From Neelides folsomi (taxonomy: Eukaryota > Arthropoda > Collembola > Neelipleona > Neelidae), in the NCBI GenBank assembly GCA_034687125.1, contig JAQGBZ010000036.1, positions 124,001-188,000 on the forward strand: DNA of 64,000 bases. The letters run 5' to 3'. The translations under genes were made by a program, and so were the position numbers. The stretch's first letter is position 1. Each line of letters starts with the position of its first letter. Positions 27,662 to 41,200 of the stretch are shown piece after piece. The notes under the pieces are model-generated. The model was not told where the DNA came from. It made no database searches and saw nothing but the letters and a program-made list of their open reading frames with translations.

Positions 27662-28580
27662 GGATATGCTTTATTGATAATTGGTCGTTGTCGAGAACAA
27701 TCGTGACTGACGAGGGCGGACCGCAGATTGACTAACGAAGAAGGCGAGGAATATTTGAGAGCCGTGGGAAATTCGCCACTTATAAGCTTTTTCATCTCCA
27801 AGCTCTGGTATGAATCATTATTCAATATTCCAATACATTGCATGTAGGTATCTAAATAAATATTTCATCGCAACTCTTACACACGCACATTATAAATGAA
27901 TTAAATATGCTCACATGATTATGCATATAAATTTGGGCCAAATGATAGTTAAAATGTTAATTAAATATTTAAGTTTAAAATTAGTTAATATGATTGTATA
28001 GGCCTCCCTAAATATAAAAACAATTTGCCTTAATATACAAACATTAATTATTAAGAGATTAATTATTAATGCTAACATTAGGTACAACGTAATTTAATGT
28101 ATATATGGTGGGTATTGAATGAAGGGAGGATTGCTATTTATTTTAATTAAACATTTGATCGAGAAATTAAATTATAAAAGCATAAATGATGCTACATAAA
28201 GGGATAAATTTTTTGTTTGCATTTGAATTCATTTCAGTTTACAAAGGCGGCAACGCGGCACGAGCTTTCTTTCTCTTTTCATTCTGTCTGACGTCTGTCC
28301 TGGCAAGTGCAAACTCTTATTTCTCATCCAACTGATCTTACTACATTTATTCGTCTTAACTACATTTATTCGTCAATTGAAAGTGCGAATTAGTCTACTC
28401 GATTCGGTGATCAATATTTTTATACAATTATTCGTTTCATCAAATATCATGTCGATTTTAATCTTAATTAAAACGAAGCAAAAATGGAAAATGAGGAGAA
28501 AGTGAAATTTACTTTTTCCCATTGCATTTGGGGAAATTCCTTTGTTCTAATAAATTTCTATTTCAGACAAAGAAATCATA
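27662..28580. promoter_or_regulatory. Divergent region, synaptophysin / FANCI
   Basis: About 920 bp separate the two divergent start codons. An island of higher GC at about 28240-28320 looks like a 5' UTR exon for FANCI. A TTTCAG acceptor at 28561-28566 lies 14 bp before the FANCI ATG, which implies a 5' UTR intron. No coding content is seen. Confidence 0.4.
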
Positions 28581-31500
28581 ATGGGAATTACGGACCCTTG
28601 TCTTGTGAAAGTTAAAAAACTAATTTCGACCAAGGTAGAAATCATTCGGTCACATTTTAATCTCTCACATAACTCACTTAACCCACCAACGCCGAATTAA
28701 ATAAAATTGGATTTGTTTTAGAATTTGTTAACTCAAGATTTTCTCGCCGAACTGACTAAATGTCCCAAAGCTGATCGGATTAAATTTTTAACAACTTTGA
28801 TTGCCGTCCTCAACAGTGATCCTCGCAATGATTCTTCACTTGAAAACATTGAAGACTTTAACGAAATCATCGACATTGTAAGTTCCATTCATTTTACTGA
28901 TGATACCTCAAAGTTCTCATATTGTTGACATTGATGCGTTGAGTTTAATTCTTATTATTTGAAATATTAATTTGTATGAAATAAATCAATTGGTAGATCC
29001 TTTGCGGACTGTTGGAAATTGCACAAAACGAGGGAAACTTCCTGAATGTTGATTCGGCTTCTGAAATCGTCAATTTCTTTATCACGGAGTCAAGACATTT
29101 CCGGACTTCAAGTTTGGTTGGAGTTATTGTTAAAGCCATTTTTGGATTCATCCAAAATGAGAATGTGATGAATCTCTCGTGTCTGTAATCAACCATTTCT
29201 CTAAATTGATCCCAACTCAAATGTATTTTATATTAATCATTGCTAATTAATTAATATTAGTTTTAACAAAGTGTTTATTGAATCGAAATTAAGGTGGGTC
29301 GAGTTTGTCGCGAGTTTATTTAATGCCACTTTGACTCGAGGGGACATCGTTTATGATGGAGATCTTTGTGATGTGGACACATTCAGGAAACACATCATCA
29401 ATGACATTTGCTCAACAGAGTGGACTGCCAACAAAGTCCCATCCATAATTTCACTTTTGAGGTTGACAATTAAATTCCCATTTCTTTTTTTAAAATTCAT
29501 TTCTTTTTTACGTTTAATTCTTTCAGAGAACTCCCAGGGATTGAAACAGTACAAATCAAAATGATCTTGGACAAAATCAACACCGTCTTGAGTTGCAAGA
29601 CATTTGACGCTTCTTGGCTTCCCCCCATTGCATATCAACTCTTGTCCTTCTCGTCAAAGATGAATCAAAAGAAGTTGATCAATCAATTCGATATTTACTT
29701 TCCTATAACTGACTGGGCGAATGACGAGGAAGCTGGAGATGAATTTGACTCAGCTTCTTCAAATTCATCGCGTATTTTTAAATTATGCATTTCCATTTTA
29801 AGTTTTCATTTCTAATTATTTGTGATTCTTTATTGGAAGGTATAATTTAATAATTGGGTTTAGAAGCAGGACGCGACATGAGACGAAAAGCTCTTGGAAC
29901 GACTGTTTTCCATTTTGTCCAAGCTGCTCGAAACTCGGAAACTTTGATTAAGGAAATCATGAAGAGAATCAAGATGGGAATTTATGACCATAATTTAGTC
30001 ATGACTCCTTTCATGCTCTCCCTTTCTTTGGGACTCACAAGCATTGAAACCATGAAGAAAACGGTATTTACATTTTAATACAAAATTCGGCTCGAGGAAA
30101 TAGTATAGTGAGTAATGTATGTATACAAATGCTTATACTTTGTGCCACTATACAATTGTACCACTATAAGGTACATCATCCTCACTATGTATACATCTTC
30201 CGCCTATACATTACTCACTATACCTTTTCCCGCAACAACAAAATTCATTAAATTTCAAACAAAAAACAACACAAGATTTTTTTCATTTCTTTAGAAATTC
30301 TATTTGCAATTAGTTTTCTAAATTATAATTCCTTTATAGATTCTTGATTCTCTAAAGAGCACAATTGTGAAGTGTTTCTTAGAAACAGAAGTTTCAAACG
30401 ATCATGCTTGGTTTGAAACCGTTCGTATATTGTTTGTTCGGATGAGCAAGAGCCACAGCGAGGATGTAATGGATTTATTCCGGCCTATTTTAGAGTAAGT
30501 TTTCATTTTAAAATTCATTTTTTATCTTTTCAATTTGGTTTTAAATCTCTTTTTCTATTTAAGTCATCGCGAGTTGGAGTTCATGGTTGAAGGGCTCAAA
30601 GATTTGGCAATTTCATTACTCAACGTCGACTCGCTCCAAAACAAAGATCGTCTAATGACTGAAAAATCTCAAAAACTTGGGAATCGAATGATCGTTGCAA
30701 TTGTGCAAAAATACAAGGACGCCTTTCCTCTACTTATCAACGATTTATTGAAATCAAACAGCCCGCCGTATAATGGTAAATTGTCTGAATGAAATTTTAA
30801 AGTTGTTTTACATTAATGATTTCACTTTTAGATGCTCTTGCAAATTGTTTGGGTTTCACAACGACGATTGTCATTCAGTCTGAAATGTTTGGGCGAGTTC
30901 TCGAGATTATTCATCAGCTTCCTCTTATGTCTGTTGAATGCGCGCATCCAATCATAAAAGCTCTGCTTCCTGCTTTGCAATTGTCACCAAATCTCCTCGG
31001 TGAACTTTTGATGATCCTCAGGAAAACCATTTGGAAGTATTTCAATTCATATCATGACATTTTCATTTTAAATAAATTTAAATTATAAATATTATTAAAG
31101 TATCTTAATATCATTAAATATTGATTTTAGGTCTCCTGAAGCCAGACGCGTTTCAGGTAAAATTAATAATTTTTTGACTATTTGAACAAAATTTCTTTAT
31201 TTGTCATTTTATTTTTCTCATTTGGTATTTGTTATATTTTTCTAGTGACGGCGATGAATCTCTTGCTTTCAAATTCCAAGATAATTGGGGATATCCCTCA
31301 AGACAAATACAGCGAGAGCCAGACTCTTTTCTTTTCCCAAGCCACAACCAATTCAGATGTCGAAGAAACGAATAAAAATGGAGAGCCGATTTGCTATGAA
31401 GTTTTTTCAATCATCAAACGTTATTTCCTTCTTCAAGCGGAAGTTCGAGAATGTCTCTACACTGGTAATTTATTTCTAATTGGGAAATACTGGGAGTATA

Positions 31501-34500
31501 ATCGAGATTTAAATAACTTTCCTTCCACAGGGCTCTGTTCTGTTGTAAAGAAGAATCCCGAATTGGTCCAATTGGTCTCCACCCATCTCACTGTCCAATT
31601 GAAGCAGTATATGAATGGGACGAAGAATGCTTTGGTTCTTATCAAAGTCATTGAAATTAACAAGAAGGATTCAACCATTATGGTAAATAAATTGGTTTAT
31701 AAATATTGAAAATCTCTTTAATGGATTATATTATATGGTTAAAATATAGAGCATGAAATGCGGATCGTTAAAATCCTTTAGCTTTGTTCAGTAATTGAGG
31801 TGCGGTTGAATGAATTTTTGGGTCATTTTTGTTTGTTATGTGATATATGAATTCATATGAACTTAATTGTCATTATAGGAGGATTTGGGACTTCTGACTC
31901 AATGTTGTGCTCAGGTTTGTGAGAAGATTTCTCATATCTATGAAGAAGAAGAAAACAAAGCTCCGAATATCATCGCACTTGAAACTCTATTCCAAGAATG
32001 GATCCAATGTCTTGTGAATGTCACGCCTCAAGATATTGAAACTGTAAAATTAAAAAAAAAGAATTATTTTTCTCTCTTGAATCAGAATTTGAATCAAATG
32101 ATTATAACAAATTAACAAATTAATAAGTTATTAATTTATAATTAATTTTAGCAAGCCACAAACATTTTTTCTCTTGCTGGATTGTCGTCAAAGTCTTTGG
32201 ACACTGTGCAGAATGTCAGGACTCTTCTAACCATCCAAGTGATTCAGTCGTTGGAAGCTTTAATTGAACATCTATCGAATGGGACTGGAAATGGGAATAT
32301 GATTTCCAAATTGTTCTCCTTGGTGCTTTCCCTTGAAGTGACGATCAAAGTAACTTTTTCCCCAAATCACTTCATTTAACTTTAACTTCATTTAGCTTTA
32401 ATTAATTCAATTGATCTGACAGGAGGATAAGAAAAAGCTTGGGAACAAAAAAGAAGACGCGAAGAAAGCTAAAGAGGAGAAACCCAAACAATTGCCTGTT
32501 CTTGAGGTAGAGAAAAGGATTTCTCGGGATTTTACCCATATCATGTCTCTGGAAAATGTTCTGAGGCTCCTCAATTCCATCTACAAGTAATATTAATAAT
32601 TCAATTTCTTATGCCCATTTGGGAGATCTTTATTCAATTATCGTTATTCCTGAGGGAGTTTGATTCTCATCTTCATATTTCAGGAAGGAGACGAGTGGGG
32701 GGAGTTGGTTGAACAAAGTGTCATTTGACTATCGATTTGAGTATTTCCTTCTGAGTGTAGTTTGTCAAAAGGTAGAGAGGCTGAGAGGGAAGAAGGGGAT
32801 CCGGGAACGTTATCGCACAATTCCCTCGCTCATTCAACTCCTCGGGTCTATTGGGAGGTTTGGCATTCCCCTGAGTCTCCTCCATTTTCATTCAATTCTC
32901 TCTTTTCATGCAGTCGAATTTGGAATGAATGTCGAAGTTTCGAGAGCCCCGCCATCCAAACGGACGATCTGGAAATGATGGAGGAAATTGGAGAAGAGAA
33001 ATTCCGATTTCCACTCCGACTCAAAGCAATTAGCTCCATTCTCCATTTTGTCTATCACAATCATCCCTCCTTCATGCTTCAAATGTTCGAGCATTTGAGT
33101 AAGGCACACAATTAAGGACCCTTTTTATTAATTTAAATTTTATTTCAACTTTACAATTCATGCTGCTAATTAATGTATACATACATACATTTGCCCTATT
33201 AACTATTATGTACACTTTATATACTTTGTATTTTACATATGTAGTATATGAAAATGAATGGTTTTTTAAATTAGGCATGTGTGGTATATTTTATATTACA
33301 ACCAATGTCTCTACAAAGCTTGATTTTTTATATATTCAATATATATTAATTACATTTTGACATTTATTGAACTGTACATTTAAATTGAGCTACAATTTTT
33401 TTTAAGTTTGTGATCCGGACGTGGACTTGGTTTACTCTTTTGACGACTTCTTCGAACATTGGAAACTCATTTTTGACAAATATTCCATGATGGGTTTGAA
33501 CATTGCTGGGTTGGAGTTTCTGCTCATCATCCTTGGATTCGGAACGGAGACGCTGAGTTCGAAGAGCGGGAAAGAAAGCATTACAAAGGTCTTTTCATAT
33601 TTATAATCGGGAAGAGGAAATGAATCTTTTGTTCAGGTCTTCGAGTTCTGTTCGAGTGTTTGGCTCAATAAGCCGCGAGGACTTCAAGCCGACGATGGGA
33701 GTCTTTTGGCCCAAACATTTATTCCGATCTTAATGAAGAGCGAGATCAAATTGGTGGAATTGCCAAAATCAATTACCTCACTCGCATTCATGACCTACTG
33801 CGTTATGGGAGACACTTACGAGGTCTATTTTTATTTTAAATACAATGTAATATTCATTGTATGATTTTAATTTCGTTTTAAATTCTTTTTTTAAATTTTA
33901 TTTGTTCCAGCCGCTTGTTGCTAAACCTGAATGCGAGAGTCCTCGACATAGTTGGTTTGTAACTAAAGCCAGTGGAGAATTTGTTTTTGCCATTGTTGTG
34001 AAATATGTCCAGAGCTCATTGAATACAATGGACGAGATTTTGTCTAGACTCAAAACGCACCTTACATACAATTGCCAATCGGGTGAAGGTGAAGAATTTT
34101 AGCTTAAAATGTGAATCCATTTAATTTCAATTTATATGCAGATATTTCGGATGAAGGGATTTTGATTCTGGAAGCTACTTGCCGAATGATGAACTTCCTT
34201 GCACGAATTTTGCTCCAAATGGTGAAGGTTTCAATTCCTGCTGGGCAATGTGTTGACATTATGCTCTCAACTCTTCCGAAATTCTTTAATGCGATGACAG
34301 CTCTTTCAGAAGTCATTTCGGAAGTTTCCACTAAACATGAAACAATCATCCCTAAAGAGTTACTTTTATATCGATTTATGATTTATAGAGTAAACATTCT
34401 ATATTGGATATCCGCACTATTATACGTAATATCAAAGAGTATGTAGGTCTCTTTGGTAAGACTTAATAACCTTTATAACTACTAACTTTAGATATAAAGT

Positions 34501-35200
34501 GCGGGACTCAATTTTGGCTGTTGTTTAGTTTGTTGGTTTGATGAGCAATAGTAATGTTTAGCTTTTGGATGTTCAATTATAAAATAATGACTGTGAATGG
34601 CAGGTTTGAAGAGCTGGTTAAATTGATTGGGCGGGATTTGAAGTCTCGAATTGAAGGAGCTGACGGTTTCATTATATATATTGAGGTAAAAAGAATAATT
34701 TAGGCTTTGAGAGATTCATGTTTTTGACGGCAGTCGATCCAACGGGTGAAAGCTGAAGAAGCTGGAAAGAAGAAAAATCCAAAATTTCCAATGAAATTGA
34801 AGCTGACCAAGGACGGGAAAATGATCCCGAGATTGGTTTACGCGATGGAGAAATACGAACAGTTTTTGATCTCCCTTGAACAGCGAGCAAAGGTAATTCT
34901 CGATTCCTTTTCTGATCCATCCTAATCCACTTTTTGTCAGGTGAGTTTGTTGAGGGGAACGAAAAAGAGCACTGCAAGGGATTTCAAGATTCATGTAAAT
35001 CAAATGGCGGATGCCGTGCAGTCAATGGATGAACCTCTTCAAAGGGTATTCACGCGGGCGATCGGTAACAGAACAGTTTTTAATCAATTTCCTTCCAGGG
35101 AGCCGAAAGCCCAAGGAACCAGGGAGAAACTCCGAACGAGGAAAAACCAGGGGCAAACAAGAAACCTGTGAAAAATAGGAAGAAGATGCCAAACCCATAA
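28581..35200 (+). CDS. FANCI: FANCI, Fanconi anemia ID2-complex subunit
   Basis: Twenty-five coding exons join in phase to about 1,367 residues (human 1,328): 28581-28634, 28722-28877, 28997-29184, 29261-29461, 29527-29771, 29864-30063, 30340-30494, 30564-30775, 30832-31036, 31131-31156, 31246-31464, 31531-31682, 31879-32043, 32152-32349, 32423-32586, 32684-32857, 32914-33098, 33407-33588, 33637-33822, 33911-34082, 34142-34358, 34604-34685, 34734-34892, 34941-35045, 35099-35200. The alpha-solenoid aligns with human FANCI end to end, for example IPPLVYQLL against LPPIAYQLL, IPAGQCVDIMLSTLPKFFNA, RLVYAMEKYEQFLISLEQRAK and STARDFKIHVNQ. The basic tail NKKPVKNRKKMP looks like a nuclear localisation signal. 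Known role: DNA clamp with FANCD2 in interstrand crosslink repair. An S/TQ cluster (SESQTLFFSQATT) is kept, but the monoubiquitinated Lys position reads Arg. The 29-residue exon at 31131 is really 26 nt. Confidence 0.96.
30089..30237. mobile_element. MITE-like element in a FANCI intron
   Basis: A 149-bp segment is flanked on both sides by the 9-bp direct repeat ACAAAATTC (30080-30088 and 30238-30246), as expected for a target-site duplication. Its ends form an inverted repeat of about 32 bp, whose inner 18 bp (GTATAGTGAGTAATGTAT and its complement) match perfectly. There is no coding capacity, and the interior also contains short inverted motifs (CCACTATA, GTATACAT). This is the layout of a non-autonomous DNA transposon. 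The superfamily is open: 9-bp duplications fit Mutator-like elements best. It lies within the intron 30064-30339 and does not disturb splice sites. Confidence 0.7.
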
Positions 35201-38200
35201 TATCATTTATATCATATATCCACAATAATAATGTCTAATATTGTAAATTCCTTTATTTTATGAAAGTATATCATCTTATTAATTAAATATTGAATTTAAA
35301 ATTTCCCCAATTGTGAATGTGAATGCTGTAGAGCGAAGGAAATTCTTTTCTACTTTTTGATCAATAAATGGTATGAAAAAAGAAGGGTTGAGCTGATTTG
35401 TCTCTTGGAGTTGAAGGAAATTCGAGTTTCCCATTTCCTGTGTGCTTAGTGAGGGGAAGTTGTTGTGACGTTGGAGATTTTCTCACCAGACCTCGTCAGG
35501 GCCCAAATGATCAAGTTGTGTAATTGAACCACCGGCGTTGAAAGGAATCTCTCCAAATGAAATTCTCATATTGAATACATACTTGGCATTCCTTCAATTA
35601 TTCCAATATGAAGGGAATGTGGGATTTCTCATATTTGGGGAATGCGGGTCATTGGAATTCCTTCACTTGGAAATGACTCGGGCCCACTTTGAGGAATTTC
35701 TCCCTAAATGATTCAAACCCGCCTCAAAGATCTCCGCCCAAGGGGGCCATTAAGGGTTTTTCGAAGGTATTTTGTTTGTGAAAATAATAATCAATTAGCG
35801 CCCAACTCTGTTGGTGTCTTGTCAACAGCTCGGGGTTAATGAATGAGGGAATGATGGGAAAGTTGTGTGAGAGGAAGTTTGAGGGCCTTTGAAGTTGATC
35901 CGATGGAATATTCAATTAAGGGATCAAAGTGGAGTGGGCATCAACAAGTGAGCTGTCCGCGCAACCCCCGCCCTCCGCTCTTCCTCACTTGCGAGTGGGA
36001 CGAGTGAGGGGAAAGTCGGTCGGGATGTCGCGGATCGTCCATGGGGTAACTTCCACCCAGATTCTCATTAAGGTAAATCTATTATTCACTCCTCCCCAAT
36101 AGCAATTAAGTAACCTAATTCCGCTAAAATAATACTCCCTGGGAAATCGATTCGGTTTGAGAAGAAACGGGATTTCGGAAACGGCCGGGTGACTTGAGAA
36201 CAACTTGGCATTTTTTCCCTGTCGCTCTGATTTATTTCCCAAAGTGAGTTTTGAACTCCGAGGGTCTCCATGAAAGGGTCTGAAAGGAATAATGAAATGA
36301 AGATGGGAGATAAAAGATGTGAGGCGAATGGAAATCTCCATTCACTCAAAATTACGCATTATATGGAATTGGGCGTGAGAGCATTGAGGGAACTCAGTCG
36401 GGCGAACAAATCCGTCCTTTCAACACCTCCGCCCTTTTATATTTGTTCATTCCAGAGGAAGGTTCGGGACCAATTACCCCATATTTATTTCATTACTCGC
36501 CGGAAAATCCTCAAAAATATTCTCCAACCTATTTACCTTTAAAACCAATGCTTTTTAACATACTTATATATATTGATTTTCCATATATACCATACTTTTA
36601 TATCTCCACTATTGATCCTTGGAGAATGTGCGGGGCGATGAGATGGGCAGTTGAGATCTCATTGCCATTCTGAGGGAAAAGTCAGGAGAATTAATCCCTT
36701 TTTCATTCCACAAATCATGCGGAGCCACCAAAGGAGGAGAAAGTGAAATGTAAACCAAGGGAACTTGGGTTCAAATAAACATTCCCTCCTTCCAACACTT
36801 TTTCAATATTTCACATCTGCGGAAATTAAAACGACAATTCTTTTTGATTCATTTGTTGAGGTAAGATCTGTATATACAACCAATTAATTAATAATACATT
36901 CCAATTTAAGGTAACATTAAAATTTAATTATTTCAAATCAAACTAAATAAAGATATAAATTTGATCAGAAATCGCCCTCTGAGAGAAAATAAATTAATCA
37001 AATAAGGAATATTGGGGTCTTGTAGAGTACAATTCTCCAAGTATATTTTATTTATTCATCAGTTTTAGTAGAACAATTATATTATAGTAGGATAATTATT
37101 TAAAGTCAATTAACTAATAATTTACTATAAATATTAGTCGAATGATTTTTTTAACTATTTGTGCATTGAATAGCAGGTGGATTCCTTTAGTTGGAATCCA
37201 CTTGTAGCTAAAAGAAATTTATCTCAAATATCTTCCATTGAGGCCTCGGACTGAATTTGAGTAAAAGGGAGGAATTAGCATATAGAGATCATTTCTGGTA
37301 GAATTGGTTGTATTTGTAAATGCTTAATTCCCAGTTTCATGGTATTTGTTGGCAGAAGGGCCCTTGAGCCTTGTTTTCCTCACTTTCTAAATTGACTAGT
37401 TGTGTCAATTGGAAGGCGATGGTTGTCATGGAGATGTCATGATCTCCCCATCCGGCATCCCTCACCCTGACATTTCCCTTATCTTTCACTTTCCCCTTAA
37501 TGAGACATTCTGACAAGAAGGAGGATTTTAATAACGGAATCAAAATCATCCACTCGAACTTGAATTTCCCACGGTCAATTTCCCCCATTTCCCCCCAAAT
37601 CCAATTTTTAATAATTACATGTTTTACTTAAGCTTTCAATTTAAACTTTTGATGTACTTGGTGAGTTCGGGGCTTAATTTGAGTAGGGCTATAAGTAAGG
37701 GGAGGTTTTCCCCCTAAAGCGAACCCCAAATCCTTTTTCCGATCCTCTTTTAATGAGCTAACTAACGGAATATGAAAGTTAACCGACCGCGTTGAATCGC
37801 CCTCGCTTTCACCTTCCCTTCTGTGGAAAAGTCTATCGGAATTGGATCATAAGTTGGATACTTTTATTATATAACCTCCCCTATGTTCTCCCTATAAAGT
37901 TATAATGGTTCTCTCCCGGGTTGCTCGGAGTGGCTATAATTCCCTCTCCTTATTGATCCTATACGGGAGGATCTGGGAAGTTTATTAGCCGTGAATTTCA
38001 TTTGGGTCTCTCTCTCTATAGCCCCTTCGATTTGAGTGGTTTTCTTTCAGAGAAAGTGGTCCATTTGCAAGTGAAGGGTTGAGAGACCTTTTTAATTTCC
38101 CCTTTCATCCGCTAATTATTTCCCCTTTATTGAGCCGATTATTGGGGTGGTTTACTAAATGCCCATCCATCTGTTTCAGATTTGGGTGATGTGGTGAAAG

Positions 38201-38201
38201 G
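35201..38201. other. Intergenic and probable 5' regulatory region of VMAT
   Basis: Three kilobases between FANCI and the VMAT start. An AATAAA at 35363-35368 may serve FANCI. A CTGTTTCAG acceptor at 38171-38179 precedes the VMAT start, so at least one noncoding VMAT exon lies upstream. A GTAAAT donor at 36073 follows a short ORF beginning at 36025, a candidate for that exon but unproven. All three frames between the acceptor and 38202 are closed, so no upstream coding exon is expected. The sequence is less AT-rich than other spacers, with many short GGAATTCC-like and homopurine/homopyrimidine patches, but I recognise no specific element. Confidence 0.4.
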
Positions 38202-41200
38202 ATGACAGTTGGTGACGCAGTTGGGAGCGGGTGGCCATGTGCCGCTTGGTTCAACGGAGCGAGGGAGTCGAGGAAACTCGTCCTCATCATTGTGGCAATT
38301 GCTCTGCTTCTGGACAACATGTTATTAACCACAGTTGGTAAGAACATTTTAGGAATTTAATGACAACAATAAATAAACAACAAAATATTTTAAATCATCA
38401 TAAATCGGCGATTTTACGATTTCAGTTAATGGGTAATTAAGAACGTTAATGAATGTTAAATACTGATGACGTCAATTTGACAATCTTCATTTGGGGTTTA
38501 AATGGGCGTGGGAAGATTTTGGTTAATCATGGGACCAATAAATGGCTGGGTTCTTTTGAAGGTTTATTTTCCTTCCGAGTCCATTAGAGGCATTTGGTGA
38601 GAGACGCGAGGGGAATTGTGATTGGAGATCTCTCACCGCTACTTGGATATTCCATTTAATTCATTAACCACCTGTCTCGTTCGTCCGACACTTGTTGGGC
38701 GATAAGATTTGAATCTACCCGGCTGATTTATTTAACTTTGAGAAATCAATAGAGGAATTGATTAGAAGGAGTGGCGGGGTGATGGATGAATTCCTCTTGA
38801 CCACCTCATCCATCTTTCTTTTTTTCCGCAGTTCCCATCATTCCCGACTTCCTCTACAACATTCGCCACCGAGACGATGAGCGGCTGTTCAATGATAATG
38901 AGACCACCACACAGGAATCGGGGTTCCACCAAAGAAGTAAATTCCATCCAATACCCTTTTTATACAATCACAAGAATCATCAATTTATAACCAAACCCAT
39001 AGAGGAAAAATCCAATAGCATTTCTCCAACTCCCTTTTAAACAAAACTTCACATTGACCAAACTCTCATTCTCCCACGCAACTTTCTCCCATTATCATCA
39101 AAATCATCATTATTTATAAAGAATTCAAATACAGAGTTTGATAAGAGTATAAAATTAATACTTTTGCTTTACAATAAAACTACATTACCTGTATACTTAC
39201 ACAGCATTATTTCAGTATTTATACTTATAAATACTGAAATAATGCTTTTCATGAATATCAGTACATCGATGAATGAATCAATTTCTTTCTGATTGTTTTG
39301 AACATACCTGTATTGAACAAAGGGATTTGGTTACTGAATGGGTAATTATAATTAATTTTATATTTTGGTAGACATTAGTTTGGGTGCGGATCCAAACAAG
39401 CGGGTCTTTCGAAGCAGACATGACGAATTGCTGGATGAAAACGTGGAAGTTGGGATCATGTTTGCGTCAAAGGCGTTCGTCCAATTACTCACAAATCCAT
39501 TTGTAGGACCATTGACGAGCAGGTGAAAATTGATAAATCGGGAAATTTGAAGTTAAAATTCTTGAAAGTCGGGAATTCGGGAACCAGGAAATTTGAAGTT
39601 AAATGACGTGGAAAATTGGATTTTTTCAGGGTTGGCTACAGCATCCCTATGTTTGCGGGCTTCGTCATCATGTTCATCTCGACCATCAGTAAGAGAAGTT
39701 TTAAAGAGTTTAGAAGAAAAAGAATTTTTTGAAAAAGAATTTTTTAAAAAAAGTTTTTTTAATATTTAGAAAAGAGTTTTAAAAGAGTTTTAATGGTATT
39801 TTATAAGTTTATGATTTTCCTCAGTTTTTGCATTTGGACGTTCATACTCTGTATTGTTCCTGGCCCGAGCCCTGCAAGGAATTGGTTCCTCATGCTCGAG
39901 CGTCTCTGGTATGGGAATGTTGGCTGAGCGATATCCGAACGACAAAGAGCGCGGGAATGCGATGGGTGTTGCTCTGGGCGGTTTGGCCCTTGGGGTCCTC
40001 ATCGGTCCGCCATTCGGCGGTGTCATGTACGAGTTCGTTGGCAAAACGGCGCCTTTCCTCATCTTGGCCTGTCTGGCCCTTGGCGACGGCCGTAAGTTCA
40101 TCCAACTCCCATATTTAAAATTTAACTATTTTAATTTTAACTCCCAGTGCTCCAACTGATGGTGCTTCAACCGACTGTGGTTCGACAGGAGGCCGTGGCT
40201 CCTTCCATGATGGAGCTCCTTAAGGATCCTTATATCATCGTTGCGGCTGGTGAGATCTTCCTTTTCCCTTCAACCTTCGACCTTCTTTATTTTTGTCTTA
40301 GGGGCTATTACATTTGCTAACATGGGGATTGCGATGCTCGAACCTTCGCTCCCAATTTGGATGATGGACACGATGAAAGCGCCGAGGTGGCAGCTCGGCG
40401 TCGCCTTCCTCCCGGCCTCAATTTCCTATCTCATCGGAACCAATCTCTTCGGCCCACTCGGGCACAAAATCGGGAGGTGAGATCCCCATCTTTCCCCGTC
40501 ACAAACATTCCCCCATCTTTTCCAGATGGCTGGCGGCAATGATCGGCCAAATTGTCATCGGGATCTGTTTGATCTGTGTAAGTCTCCTTATAATCTTCAA
40601 ACCTTCATCTTTAATACAAAATACCCCAAATACACAATACATATAGTATTTTATACTGTATGTTATATACTATAGTGTAATACATACACACACATGCACA
40701 TGTTAAACACTAGTTCATATTATTATAGCATCATATACTATAGTCATTAGTATACAGGCATTTAGATATTTACTAGGATCCGTAATGAACTACCTGTATA
40801 TAGTTGGTAGGTATATATATATTTTTTATGTTGATATTTCCAATTTCTGGTGACATTGGTTCTCATGCGTAAAATAGATCCCTTTGGCGACCAACATCAC
40901 ACATTTGATCGGCCCGAATGCGGGTCTCGGGTTCGCCATTGGAATGGTCGACAGCTCCATGATGCCCGAGCTCGGGAATCTCGTGGACTTGAGACATGCG
41001 GCTGTGTACGGGTCGGTATATGCCATCGGAGACGTCGCCTTCTGTCTCGGATTCGCCATCGGTATACAATTCCGACTTTTTTTTATTAAATTATTAATTA
41101 TGTTCAACATTCATAGACTTAAATAAAAGTCATTTAACTCTAATGATCCAAGTTCATCTATTCATATTTAATTTCATTTAACGTTTCGTTTTTAAAAGGT

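Noticed and set aside
36025-36072. Short ORF with a following GTAAAT donor (MSRIVHGVTSTQILIK) as a VMAT coding exon
   Set aside because: All frames are closed between the 38179 acceptor and the VMAT ATG, so it can only be untranslated or unrelated.
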